Assembly (NCBI RefSeq): GCF_023898315.1
Contig: NC_064621.1
Coordinates: 537,189,383-537,253,382 of the forward strand
Source of the DNA: Schistocerca nitens
Taxonomy: Eukaryota > Arthropoda > Insecta > Orthoptera > Acrididae
DNA length: 64,000 nt
Direction of reading: 5' to 3'
Position numbers and translations under genes: made by a program. This document shows, piece by piece, positions 41,647 to 53,225 of this stretch (its first letter is position 1; every line of letters starts with the position of its first letter). Below the pieces are notes generated by a model that saw nothing but the letters and a program-made list of their open reading frames with translations, did no database searches and was not told where the DNA came from.

Positions 41647-42330
41647 ATATCACTGGAAACGCGTTTTATGAAAAAAATGGCACTTACAACGCTTGACATC
41701 CCCAGCCTTCAAATGAAATCGTCAACATTCAACCCTGGACAAAGTAAGAAGACAAGTATAACTGTATCCACTGGAGTTTTAGATTTGAGAAACTACGTAT
41801 GGGGGGCTGGGAAAGGGGGGTGGGGGGCTGGGCGGCTCAAATTATATACCACAATATAGAAACAAGTAGTTTTCGGACTAATACTAATTTACATGGTCTC
41901 GTGTGAGACGCTGTTCACGTAAAACTGACAGCTGCTCATGTACTACCAGGTGATCAGGTGAAGCACCTGTAGCGCCCCGAAAACGTTGTGTGGCCGTAAG
42001 GCTCACAGCGAAGCAGCAGTTGGACAGGGTGTCGCCCGTCTGTCTAAGCGACTCTTCAGCTTAGTCACCGGCGGGGCAGCAGCCGCGAAAGCTGAGCGGT
42101 GCCTTACGTGGCTAGCTCGGGGCTGCCGCTGTGCACACCGGAAGTTCACCCCACCCACACACGGCGCGTGACGTGACTACCAGCCGCCGTCCCTGAGGTA
42201 AGGCACGTCACCTGCACACCCACCTGCTGACTCTTTACACTCTGCTGTAGACGCGGAGAGTTGTCAGGAGACACGCTAGTGCTGCACTATCTGAATGCAC
42301 AATTGTACAATACACTCTTCATCTACATGA
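41647..42330. other. unassigned, with G-rich tract
   Basis: No gene recognised. A G-rich tract with repeated GGGGGG and TGGGGGGC runs lies at 41799-41835 and could form a quadruplex. Confidence 0.4.
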
Positions 42331-42382
42331 ATTCGTGGTATATGTTCTTACGGGCATGTCCGAAAGAACAGACACCACGCAT
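42331..42382. repeat. palindromic hairpin
   Basis: TTCGTGGT...GTTCTTACGGGCATGTC pairs with CCGAAAGAACAGACACCACGC. It is the same module as 19203-19254, here next to a family C SINE. Confidence 0.7.
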
Positions 42383-42404
42383 ATTCCGCAGCTGTGAAAC
42401 ATAT

Positions 42405-42541
42405 ACAAATTAAAGGATATCATTGTTGTCAGTTGCAGCGGGACGTTACGCGGAATCAGCGGAGACGAGTGTAAATGTGTACTGACCGGGATCTCCTGCT
42501 TACCAGGCAGGCGCGAAAACCACTGCACCATCCGGAACACA
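42405..42541 (-). mobile_element. SINE family C copy
   Basis: Minus-strand head with GCCTGCCTGGTAAGCAGGAG and an A-box region (CACTGCACCATCC on the plus strand). The body has ACGCGGAATCAGCGG, the reverse complement of the family signature. The B box is worn. Confidence 0.7.
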
Positions 42542-42769
42542 GCATTATTGGAACTGCTTAGACTAACTCGGCACGCCTCACGACCGATCCATATTCCCAT
42601 CGACCGCTACCTATTCGCAGTCCCTGTCCATTGTACTCCCGTTAGCTACTCTGTGATTGCCACAGGAGGTCGGACGTATTTGTGCATCCGCAGTGCAGGT
42701 GGAGGATCCATTGCTCGGCTAAGCATGTCAGTTACAGGAAAACATGGTACATGGTGTCCGTTGTTTCGG

Positions 42770-44076
42770 ACAGGGACACTAATTTACAGGCCTATATCGT
42801 TAACGTCGATATGCAGCAGGATTTTGGAATATATATTGTGTTCAAACATCATGAATTACCTCGAAGAAAACGGTTTATTGACACACAGTCAACATGGGTT
42901 TAGAAAAAATTATTCCTGTGAAACAACTAGCTCTTTACTCGCATGAAATGTTGTATGCTATTGACAAGGGATTTCACATCGATTCCGTATTTGTGGATTT
43001 CTGGAAGGCTTTTGACACTTTACCACACAAGCGGCTTGTAGTGAAATTGCTTGCTTGTGGAATATCGTCTCAGTTATGTGCCTGGATTTGTGATTTCCTG
43101 TCAGAGAGGTCACAGTTCGCAGTAACTCACGGAAAGTCATCAAGTAAGACAGAAGTGATTTCTGGAGTTTCCCAAGGTAGTGTTATAGGCCCTTTGCTGT
43201 TTCTTTTCTATATAAACAATTTGAGAGACATTCTGAGCAGCCGTCTTAGGTTCTTTGCAGATGAAGCTGTCATTTGTCGACTAATGAAGTCATCAGAAGA
43301 TCACAACAAATTGCAAAACGAATTAGGAAACATATCTGTATGGCGCGAAAATTGGCAGTTGACCTTAAATAACTAAAAGTGCGAGGTCATCCACAAGAGT
43401 GCTAAAAGGAATCTGTTAAACTTCTGCTACACCATAAATCAATCTAATCTAAAGGCCGTAAATTCATCTAAATGCCTAGGTATTACAATTACGATCAACT
43501 TATATTGGAAGGAACACACAGAAAATGTGGTGGGGAAGGCTAATCAAAGCCTGCGTTTTATTGGCAGGACACTTAGAAAATGTAACAGATCTACTAAAGA
43601 GACTGCCTACACTAAGCTTGTCCGTCCTCTTTTAGAATACTGCTGAGCCGTGTGGGATCCTTACGATATAGGACTGACGGAGTACATCGAAAAAGTTCAA
43701 AGAAGGGCAACACGTTTTGTATTATCTCGAAATGTGGGAGAAAGTGTCACAGAAATGATACAAGATTTGGGCTGGACATCATTAAAAGAAATGCGTTTTT
43801 CGTTGTGAGGGAATCTTCTCACCAAATTCCAATCACCAGCTTTCTCCTCAGAAAGCGAAAATATTTTGTTGACACCGACCTACGTAGGGAGAAACGAGCA
43901 CCACGATAAAATAAGGGAAATCAGAGCTGGTACGGGAAGATATAGGTGTTCGTTCTTTCCGCGTGCTATACGAGATTGGAATAATAGAGATTGTGTAGGT
44001 GGTTCTACGAACCCTCTGCCAGGCACTTAAATGTGATTTGCAGAGTATCCATGTTGATGTAGATGTAGATGGGAAT
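42770..44076 (+). mobile_element. CR1-like LINE 3' half, dead
   Basis: RT blocks in order: SLTSICSRILEYILCSN, NGLLTHSQHGFRKNYSCETT (with a frame change after it), FVDFWKAFDTLPHKRL (about 42990), GVSQGSVIGPLLFLFYINNL (about 43162) and a mutated active site FFADEAVIC at 43251-43274. The second Asp of the catalytic pair is Glu here. After a stop near 43374 the post-RT part is shattered. It ends with a GATGTA-repeat tail near 44058-44076. A 160-codon frame at 42894-43376 is the best-preserved piece. Confidence 0.82.
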
Positions 44077-44099
44077 GAGGATCGGCCGTGGGGCTGCCC

Positions 44100-44179
44100 A
44101 GATAGAGCTACTCAAGATACCCTCCACCACACACCGTGAGGTGGCTTGCTGAGTATAGATGTATATGCAGATGTAGATA
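44100..44179 (+). mobile_element. very short LINE 3'-end copy
   Basis: ACCCTCCACCACACACCGTG then AGGTGGCTTGC and GATGTA-type repeats match the last ~80 bp of the LINE ending at 49121. The fragment directly follows another LINE tail and precedes a SINE head at 44182. Confidence 0.75.
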
Positions 44180-44181
44180 AC

Positions 44182-44332
44182 GCTGCGTCCCGGATGGCGC
44201 AGTGGTTAATGCACCTGAGGAGATCCCTGGTTCGAACACCGGACCAGTACACAATTTGACTTGTCGCCGCTGATTCCGCGTAATGTTGCGCTGCAGCTGA
44301 CAGCAGCGCTCCCTTTCAATTTACATACTTCT
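44182..44332 (+). mobile_element. SINE family C copy
   Basis: Head CGTCCCGGATGGCGCAGTGG with B-box-like GGTTCGAACACCGG (about 44230); body TCGCCGCTGATTCCGCG. It ends near CAATTTACATAC. Confidence 0.8.
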
Positions 44333-44682
44333 TTATTTGTCAACTATTCGACACTTTTCCATGGCTAGTGGTCGTGTGTTGGGTTGGGTTTCATTCGTCA
44401 TTTGCGAAAATATGGATAGGATAGGTTGCAGTTGGGCGAAAGGGCAAATTTTAGAGACGAGTTATTATCTCGGTGTGGAAGGTGACTGGAATTAGGCAGT
44501 GCTGAGTTTTTTTGAGGTGGGAGGAAGACAGCGGGGCCGGGTGTCAAGTGTGTGGGGTCGGCCATCAGGTATTGGAACTGAAGTTTACGAGAGGTGCAGA
44601 GGTCAAGGTGGATACAGTTACGTTACGAAGTATTGTCTGAGAACATGGCGCAGAATGGATTACAGATACACAGAGATTTTCC
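44333..44682. other. unassigned
   Basis: GT-rich spacer with short open frames and no motif. Confidence 0.35.
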
Positions 44683-44935
44683 ACCGAGCGAGGTTGTGCA
44701 GTGGTTGGCACGCTGGGCTCGCATTCTGAAGGACGACAGTTCAAATCCGCTTCCAGCCACCCAGATTTAGGTTTTCCATAATTTCCCTGAATCGCTCCAG
44801 CCAAATACCAGGATTAATTATTCTAAAGGGCACGGCCGATTTTGTTCCTATTCCTTGAAACATTCCGAGCTTTTACTCCGTCTGCAGTGACCTCGATGTG
44901 AACGGGACGTTAAATCTCACTCTTCCCCCCTACCT
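44683..44935 (+). mobile_element. SINE family A copy, diverged
   Basis: Head CCGAGCGAGGTTGTGCAGTGG, then the family body (CCAGATTTAGGTTTTCC), then the stem-loop with GTGACCTCGATGTG at 44879-44909 and a TTAAA tail region. Confidence 0.85.
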
Positions 44936-45029
44936 TCCGAAATTGTCCCTACTGCTTTCTCTCTCTCTGAGACTCTAATCAAAGAGGCTACCACAGACGC
45001 ACGACTATAATTTAACGAACAGAGGGATA

Positions 45030-45760
45030 CACTCTGATCAGCCATGACGATGTGCCCACCACCCTTGGTCACGCTTTGAACGCAGTACAGTAGCGGTTCT
45101 GTATGGCATGGATTAGAAACGTCATTGGTAGTTTCCCGGACTATGTGGCCCCAAATGTCTAGCCACAGGTCACGAGTTCCCGTAAATTACAGGCCGCTGG
45201 TTTGCTCGTGGAGATGGAACACGATAGCGACCCAGATGCGTTCTATCAGGTTCAGATCAAGCGCAGTGTTTGCCAAGACATTAAAGTGAGTTTTTCTATC
45301 ATGCTTCTTAAACTACTGTAGCACAATTACAGCCAAATGAAGCGGGAAACTTTCCTGTTGGATGATGCCATAACCGTCAGGAAATACATCAAGCATGAGA
45401 GGGTTCAGCTGGTCCGCAACAATGTATACATAGACAACAGGTGTAATGGTGGTCAACGTCTCGCATAGCACAGAACTGCTGCATGCTGCATGCTTCGGGT
45501 AGCCGTTTGCCTGGATGACGTGCAACACGCTGTTGTCTGATCGTGGTTGCACGGTCCCACAACCACTTTCCACAGATTCTGACGACAACGGCATGCAAAC
45601 AGCCGACTAGGTTCGCCGTTTCCTAGACGGTAGTTCCGAGGGTACTGGTCAAAACAATCTACCACTGACAAAGTCCCTTATGAAACCGAATTTCCCAATT
45701 TCTGGCATGTACCGACGCTACAAGGGTTCCACATTCGTCTCTGGTTCGCGTCATGTACCT
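45030..45760 (-). mobile_element. degenerate Tc1-like transposon
   Basis: The left end CACTCTGATCAGCC lies next to TA at 45028-45029. Minus-strand translation shows MLDVFPDGYGIIQQESFPLH (about 45400-45340), the second-Asp region with Glu in place of Asp, and DLNLIERIWVAI (about 45250), the catalytic Glu region. No long frame remains and I could not fix the right end. Confidence 0.65.
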
Positions 45761-46019
45761 GACACGTCACTATTCTACATTCAGTCTGGCGGTTCGCAGT
45801 TGCCATGCTTTGGCTCGTCAGTGTCCTCTGCAGCCACTGCCTAATACGTACGTGTCACGAATCCAGTGCTGTAACGGTTACCGTTTGACAGCTGAAGGAA
45901 CACTAGCGCTCCAAGTGGCGAGAAACCTGTGTTTCTCTTAATGCTGAATAGGCTAGGCGTGCACTACACGCAGGAAGCGGCTACAAGGGTAGCGGAGTAC
46001 GTGTGGAGTGCACATGTGG

Positions 46020-49000
46020 GTTTTTTAGGTTAGAGAATTCCCTCCCTAGGCCCGACAAGACGCCTCCTGAGATGCGGCAAGGTAGGAGTAGGCAAAATTC
46101 AAGAGGAATAACAATATTAATGTGCTAATAGTAACTGCAGGAGCGTCTGTAGAAATGTCCCAGAGTTGCTCTCGTTAATAAACGGTCACAACGCCCATAT
46201 AGTACTAGGGACAGAAAGTTGGCTGAAACCAGACGTTAACAGTCATGAAATTCTAAATTCGGATTGGAATGTATACCGCAGAGACAGGCTGGACAGTGAA
46301 GGGGGAGGCGTGTTTATAGCGATAAGAGGTGCAATAGTATCGAAGGAAATTGACGGAGATCCGAAATGTGAAATGATTTGGGTGAAGGTCACGGTTAAAG
46401 CAGGCTCAGACATGGTAATTGGATGTCTCTATAGGCCCTCTGGCTCAGCAGATGTTGTGGCTGAGCAGCTGAAATATTTCGATTAGATTTCCCCACCATG
46501 TTATAGTTCTGGGTGGAGATTTTAATTTGCCGGATATAGACTGGGAGACTCAAACGTTCATAACGGGTGGCAGGGACAAAGAATCCAGTTAAATTTTTTT
46601 AAGTGCTTTATCTGAAAACTACCTTGAGCAGTTAAACAGAGAACCGACTGGTGGCGATAACATATTAGACCTTCTGGTGACAAAACAGACCCGAACTATT
46701 TGAAACAGTTAACGCAGAACAGGGAATCAGCGATCATAAAGCGGTTACTGCATCGATGATTTCAGCCGTAAATAGAAATATTAAAAAAGGTAGGACGATT
46801 TTTCTGTTTAGCAAAAGTGACAAAAAGCAGATTACAGAGTACCTGACGGCTCAACACAAAAGTTTTGTCTCAAGTACAGATAGTGTTGAGGATCAGTGGA
46901 CAAAGTTCAAAAACATCGTACAATATGCGTTAGATGAGTATGTGCCAAGCAAGATCGTAAGAGATGGAAAAGAGCCACCGTGGTACAACAACCGAGTTAG
47001 AAAACTGCTGCGGAAGTAAAGGGAACTTCACAGCAAACATGAACATACCCAAAGCCTTGCAGACAAAAATTACGCGAAGCGAAATGTAGTGTGAGGAGGG
47101 CTATGCGAGAGGCGTCCAATAAATTCGAAAGTAAAGTTCTATGTACTTACTTGGCACCGAGCGAGGTGGCGCAGTGGTTAGACACTGGACTCGCATTCGG
47201 GAGGACGACGGTTCAATCCCGCGTCCGGCCATCCTGATTTAGGTTTTCCGTGATTTCCCTAACTCACTCCAGGCAAATGCCGGGATGGTTCCTCAGAAAG
47301 GGCACGGCCGACTCCCTTCCCCATCCTTCCCTAATCCGATGAGACCGATGACCTCGCTGTCTGGTCTCCTTCCCCAAAGAACCCCCCCAACTTACTTGGC
47401 AGAAAATCCTAAGAAATTTTGGTCTTATGTCAAAGCGGTAGGTGGATCAAAACAAAATGTCCATTAACTCTGTGACCAAAATGGTACTGAAACAGAGGAT
47501 GACAGACTGAAGGCCGAAATACTAAATGTCTTTTTCCAAAGCTGTTTCACAGAGGAAGACTGCACCGTAGTCCCTTCTCTAGATAGTCGCACAGATGACA
47601 AAATGGTAAATATCTAAGTAGATGACATAGGGATAGAGAAACAATTAAAATCGCTCAAAAGAGGAAAGGCCGCTTGACCGGATGGGGTACCAGTTGAATT
47701 TTACACAGAGTACGCGAAGGAACTTGTCCCCCTTCTTGCAGCGGTGTACCGTAGATCTCTAGAAGAGCGTAGCGTTCCAAAGGATTGCAAAAGGGCACAG
47801 GTCATCCCCGTTTTCAAGAAGGGACTTCGAACAGATGTGCAGAACTATAGACCTATATCTCTAACGTCTATCAGTTGTAGAATTTTGGAACACGTATTAT
47901 GTTCGAGTATAATGACTTTTCTGGAGACCAGAAATCTACTCTGTAGGAATCAGCATGGGTTTCGAAAAAGACGGTGGTGTGAAACCAAGCTCGCGCTATT
48001 CGTCCACGAGACTCAGAGGGCCATAGACACGGGTTCCCAGGTAGATGCCGTGTTTCTTGACTTACGCAAGGCGTTCGATACAGTTCCCCACAGTCGTTTA
48101 ATGAACAAAGTAAGAGCATATGGACTATCAGACTGTGTGATTGGATTGAAGAGTTCCTAGACAACAGGACGCAGCATGTCATTCTCAATGGAGAGAAGTC
48201 TTCCGAAGTAAGAGTGATTTCAGGTGTGCCGCAGGGGAGTGTCATAGGGCCGTTGCTATTCACAATATACATAAATGACCTTGTGGATGACATCGGAAGT
48301 TCACTGAGGCTTTTTGCGGATGATGCTGTGGTATACCGAGAGGTTGTAACAATGAAAAATTTTACTGAAATGCAGCAGGATCTGCAGCGAATTGACGCAT
48401 GGTGCAGGGAATGGCAATTGAATCTCAATGTAGAAAAGTGTAATGTGCTGTGAATACATAGAAAGATCATTTAACTACATTTAACTACAAAATAGCAGGT
48501 CAGCAACTGGAAGCAGTTAATTCCATAAATTATCTGGGAGTACGCATTAGGAGTGATTTAAAGTGGAATCATCATATAAAGTTGATCGTTGGTAAAGCAG
48601 ATGCCAGACAGATTCATTGGAAGAATCCTAAGGAAATGCAATCCGAAAACAAAAGAAGTAGGTTACAGTACGCTTGTTCGCCCACTGCTTGAATACTGCT
48701 CAGCAGTGTGGGATCCGTACCAGATAGGGTTGATAGAAGAGATAGAGAAGATCCAACGGAGAACAGCGCGCTTCGTTACAGTATCATTTAGTAATCGCGA
48801 AAGCGTTACGGAGATGATAGATAAACTCCACTGGAAGACTCTGCAGGAGAGACGCTCAGTAGCTCGGTACGGGCTTTTGTTGAAGTTTCGAGTACATACC
48901 TTCACCGAAGAGTCAAGCAGTATATTGGTCCCCCCTACGTATATCTCTCGAAGGGACGATGAGAATAAAATCAGAGAGGTTAGAGCCCACACAGAAGCAT

Positions 49001-49121
49001 ACCGACAATCCTCCTTTCCACGAACAATACGAGACTGGAATAGAAGGGAGAACCGATAGAGGGACTCAACGTACCCTCCACCACACACCGTCAGGTGGCT
49101 TGCGGAGTATGGATGTAGATG
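46020..49121 (+). mobile_element. CR1-like LINE, nearly full length, dead
   Basis: The endonuclease part runs from about 46130 (NAHIVLGTESWLKPDV, VFIAIRGAIV, IGCLYRPSGS, then frameshifts around the GGDFNLPDIDW-type block at 46513). A linker follows (FLFSKSDKKQITEYL, 46802). The RT lies at about 47640-48450: VYRRSLEERSVPKDCKRAQV, NYRPISLTSISCRILEHV, QHGFRKRRWCETK, FLDLRKAFDTVPHSRL, GVPQGSVIGPLLFTIYINDL and an intact LFADDAVVYRE. The post-RT part is at 48589-49059 (LVRPLLEYCSAVWDPYQIG). It ends CACCGTCAGGTGGCTTGCGG plus GATGTA repeats. Stops and frameshifts in every domain make it inactive. Confidence 0.88.
47157..47389 (+). mobile_element. SINE family A nested in a LINE
   Basis: Full family A copy: head CCGAGCGAGGTGGCGCAGTG, body, stem-loop at 47341-47368 and a CCCAAC tail. 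The 12-bp duplication ACTTACTTGGCA lies at 47145-47156 and 47390-47401. The LINE coding sense resumes directly after it (ENPKKFWSYVKAV), so the SINE is younger. Confidence 0.95.
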
Positions 49122-52100
49122 TAGATGTCATGTTCCTTTTTAAATTTTCTGCGTAATTTACGAAATAGTGGTTGTATTTCCGCTTTCGCAGATTCATTGT
49201 AACATTAAGTAACGTGAATGTAACCAAAATATGCGTTAACTGCAAACTATAGGAGAAAAATACGTGCGAACTGGAATACAACTCTCTCAGGGTATTGAAA
49301 ATTTACTTGTTTTGTTACAAGTGTTGATACCTTTTGAATGCAAACATGATTAAGACTTTTTGACGTGTTCTCCATCCGCGAGGACTGTCTTACTCGAAAT
49401 GTGTTGAACGTACATTTCGCTGTGAATGGTGTCAAGCAACACAATGTTGAACCATAGGGATTACACAACCGAAACAGAGCACATACTGCGACGTATAAAG
49501 AACTATAGAAATTCATTTTTGAAGTGAAACTACTAGGAAGGTTAACTAGCTGCAGATGTTGTAACGATATTTTTTGGCATGGAATACATCAGAAAAAAAA
49601 TCATTGAAAGGTGATTTGATTAAACAAAGAATTTGAAAAGTCTATTGTTATACTTGTGTTCCAGTGACATCAAGAACGTATGATCACGGGGGTATCTGTA
49701 AAGGATGACTCTGGCCTCCACCACTCAAAGATAACTTTGAGACAAATATATATGTTTACTGCTAGAACAGTTTCCAAACATTACACGTTAGTAATTAGTT
49801 CTGCAGTGACAAATAAAGCATATTTCATTGCTTACGCATGTCAGTTCGGAGAAATCAACTTCCTGTCACTGCTGGTGAAGTAGTCGTCCCGGACCATTTC
49901 AGCTGCAAACTGGATCTAGTTACGTGAATTCTATGAAATAATCCAGGCACCAAGTCGTTTTAAGGTGGTTTATTAACGACAAGCTGCAGCACTTGCTCTT
50001 GGTGGGAGCCCACTCCACGTGACAGGCTACACAGTCACAAAACCGTATTGCAACAATTAGATTATCACACTGACGTGCTGCACAATGATCGCGTCTGTCA
50101 ACTGTCTCCAACTGAGCTTTTCTGAGCCTTCTGCTACCCCTATTTATATGTTCTTAACAATGAAGTTAACAAAACTGTAGTGCGAATTTATGAAATTAAC
50201 AATTAAAAATTCAAAGCTATTATGAATAAGTATACACAAAACTTTTCGTATTTTATACCCAAACCGGTGTATAGAATATAAAAGATTTTTACGTAAGATA
50301 TACATCACATTATACAGAAAAGTGAAAAGCAACAATGCCAACCTAATTTTCTTAATTATGGCTTCATAAGTGAATGCAAAATAATGCTAGCTTATATTGG
50401 ACGAACATGACATACAAGTAAACAAATGAAATAATAAATGTTATGAAATTTAATGTATTATACGAAATCATTTAATAAATACAATTGGAATTACGAAACT
50501 TTCAATGAATTGCCTCTTCGGAGAGTATTTCATTAGCGTATCGAAAAAGGACTGTAAAACAACGGGTTGTTTGATTTCAATGTGGTACCAAACAAGTAAA
50601 CAATATACGTTTGCTCATGAATTTAAACACATCACAGAATTATTTATTTGTAAAGCATTTGATGAATAGCAGCTGCAGTTTTGCTCCACCTGAACCATCA
50701 TTTCAGGCTTCTGTAGATGACTACTATTTCCAACTGTGTTATATGATTTTCCTGAAACGTGGTGACCGTGTAGAGTCGTTAGGAAACCTAATCATGGCCA
50801 CAAATTTTATGTACTCTTCTTATAGTTTATATAATTTATTGCCTCTAAAAACCATCATACCAACAAATTTAGGAAAAGCGATCCGTGCCACAAGATGTTA
50901 TCGTCAACAATTCAGAAGAGTAAATTTGGCCCGGTGGGCTTTTAGAGCATGAAACAATTTTATGGCGGAGCTAATTCCGGCTTTTGTGCCTCTACAATCA
51001 AGTGGAATATACAAGTCGTCGCTGAAACAACAACGAGAAGTTCACCATTTTGTGCCTTGCGTGTCCTCTTTCCACCCATCCAAGCACCAGGCTTTATCGT
51101 CATCCAGACAAGTGCGTTGAGATCAGAACCGTAACCCTGCTTAGGTGCATTCGTGTTTCGTAACAGAAAAGAGCCCGCCGATGGAGTGTTTCTAGAATAG
51201 TTGCAACACCTCTGTTCCGACTAAGGTTCTCGAGGTGTTTTTCCTTGGGTATGACGTGAAAACCGGAAATTGAAATCCCATCCCAAAAATTGTTAACTCT
51301 GAACGCCTTCGCTCTCACTATCAGTTTAGGAGTATTTGTCTGAAAAGAACTAGCACACAACTCAATTCCTGTTCACTTTCGGCTACTGCTGTATCGTCAA
51401 TTCATCTTACTGTGCTAATTTTCTGTCCTGGATAAACAATAGCAGATTTCACATATGCCAAATCCAACTGAGCTGCTATAATTTATGAAGGCACAATGAA
51501 CTCCGAGAAACGACCTCATTCGCGTTTTGAATATGCTTCTTCACTGCCTATAAACAGAAGAGTCATCTGGCGTGTATACATGTCAGCCACTTAGTGGCGC
51601 TGCAATAGTAACTTTGCTGAAGAACTGTGGGAGTTTCGTGACTCACTACCTTGGACTGTGTTGTTACTGAGAACTCTCAGAAAACAGCCTCGGATGAAAG
51701 GACTGTTTACAAGTATGACCACCAAAAACGAATACAGGACAGGAGATCCGGATGAATTATTGCCCTCTGGGCAGATGAACTTTAGGCAGACCGGAGAACA
51801 GGAGGAATGATAACAGAATGAAGAAGACGCTGGGACAGTTGTGTATTATTAGTTTTGCCAATTAATATCCTTTGGAGCTTAATGATGGTCGGAGCAACGG
51901 AACATTGTTATCAGTCAGATGCATATTGAAGGGCCACAGTTCTGATATTTATGCTTCTGAATGACTATTCCCAAGGGATTTCTGTTTTAGGTCCCAAATA
52001 GCGGCGGCTTACCAGAGTCAAACAATATAAAAGCTAAACCTCAGTCCTCGCGTTGCATTCCTTACAAAAGCGTTTTGGAAAAGCGAGACACCTTATATTT

Positions 52101-52744
52101 AATTTCTCCTGCAGTTGAAATTACATCCAACACTAGTCCCACTTCAGATACACTGGAATGTTAGTATTTAAAACTCTACTTAGATTACTAAAGCCCGCCC
52201 TCCCCCCCCTCCCCCCCCCCACCTTCCCCCAGGCCAATTTCACTTTTCTGTTTGAACTGAAAAATGTATGAACTGTTATATTGATTTTACAGCTTTCACT
52301 ACCTACGTACTTATCAGCAGAGCGTGTTTTAATGCAATATGTGATAGTGTAGTTTAAGGTGTGCACATAAATAAGAAGAAAGCGTCATATGTGGACGAGC
52401 TGGAGAACTAAATGTTTCAGAGAGTCTTGAAAACATATAACATTTGATACCTGAAAAACTGAACAGATAATCACGATAGGTACACGAAAAAATAGAACGA
52501 AGGACAAGCCAGAAAAGGCGTTTATAGGAAGTAGCAGCTAACGTTTAAGAATGTAAAAATCGTGCATAGTTTTGAGTGTATTGAAGTGAGTCTGAAATCC
52601 GCAAAGAAACTCATGAACCGAACTAAAATCGGAGCAAAGCATCAGAAAGTACATGCCATGCACGTAGATCTACTTTGTAATCAGTTCCATTTGAACTTCA
52701 AATCAGGTTGCAATTTACTCATTTCTCGACTTAAGGGATACCAT
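49122..52744. other. unassigned, largely AT-rich
   Basis: No convincing gene or repeat. Very AT-rich at about 50130-50600. A plus-strand frame of 113 codons at 50611-50952 (MLMNLNTSQNYLFVKHLMNS at its start) has no recognised motif. A C-run tract lies at 52197-52230. Confidence 0.4.
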
Positions 52745-52935
52745 TACGAAAGTTGTGTAATTGAAGGTGGGGAGGGTGGGAAGCAAACGAAAGGGAAGGA
52801 ACCAATGATATCAGCTGCATCGGTACTTTACGTGAAATCAGCGGCACGAAGTGCAGATGCGTGCTAGACCAGGATTCGAACCCGGAACTCCTGCTTACTA
52901 GGCAGGTGCGTCAGCCACTGCGCCAGCGGGACACT
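52745..52935 (-). mobile_element. SINE family C copy
   Basis: Minus-strand head with CAGGATTCGAACCCGGA (B box, plus orientation), GCCTAGTAAGCAGGAG in its own sense, and TGGCGCAGTGG in minus sense near 52925. The body has ACGTGAAATCAGCGGC. Confidence 0.75.
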
Positions 52936-53223
52936 GTTCATCACAAATGCGTGGACTGTCTCCCCGACCGACTCCCAGCGCTATCTATTCTGAGTCCGCG
53001 CCCATGTCCTCCTTGCTTGCTAATGTTAGATTCCCTCTGGAAGTCGAACGTATGAGCGCATTTGCACTAAAGGTTGTTGATTCATTGCCCATCGAGGTGA
53101 GTCAATTACGTGAGTACACAGTGTATGTCCAAAAGAACCAACACTCCAAATTCATGTAACATGTGATTAGGCTCCTGTTTCTGTGAACCGTAAATACCAC
53201 AGTTCACTGAGATTTTATTATTA
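52936..53223. other. unassigned
   Basis: A possibly worn version of the palindromic module (GTGTATGTCCAAAAGAACC) lies at 53122-53140; otherwise nothing is recognised. Confidence 0.35.
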
Positions 53224-53225
53224 TA

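Noticed and set aside
41799-41835. G-rich tract as a regulatory quadruplex
   Set aside because: It has quadruplex potential, but there is no gene nearby to regulate; noted only as a tract.
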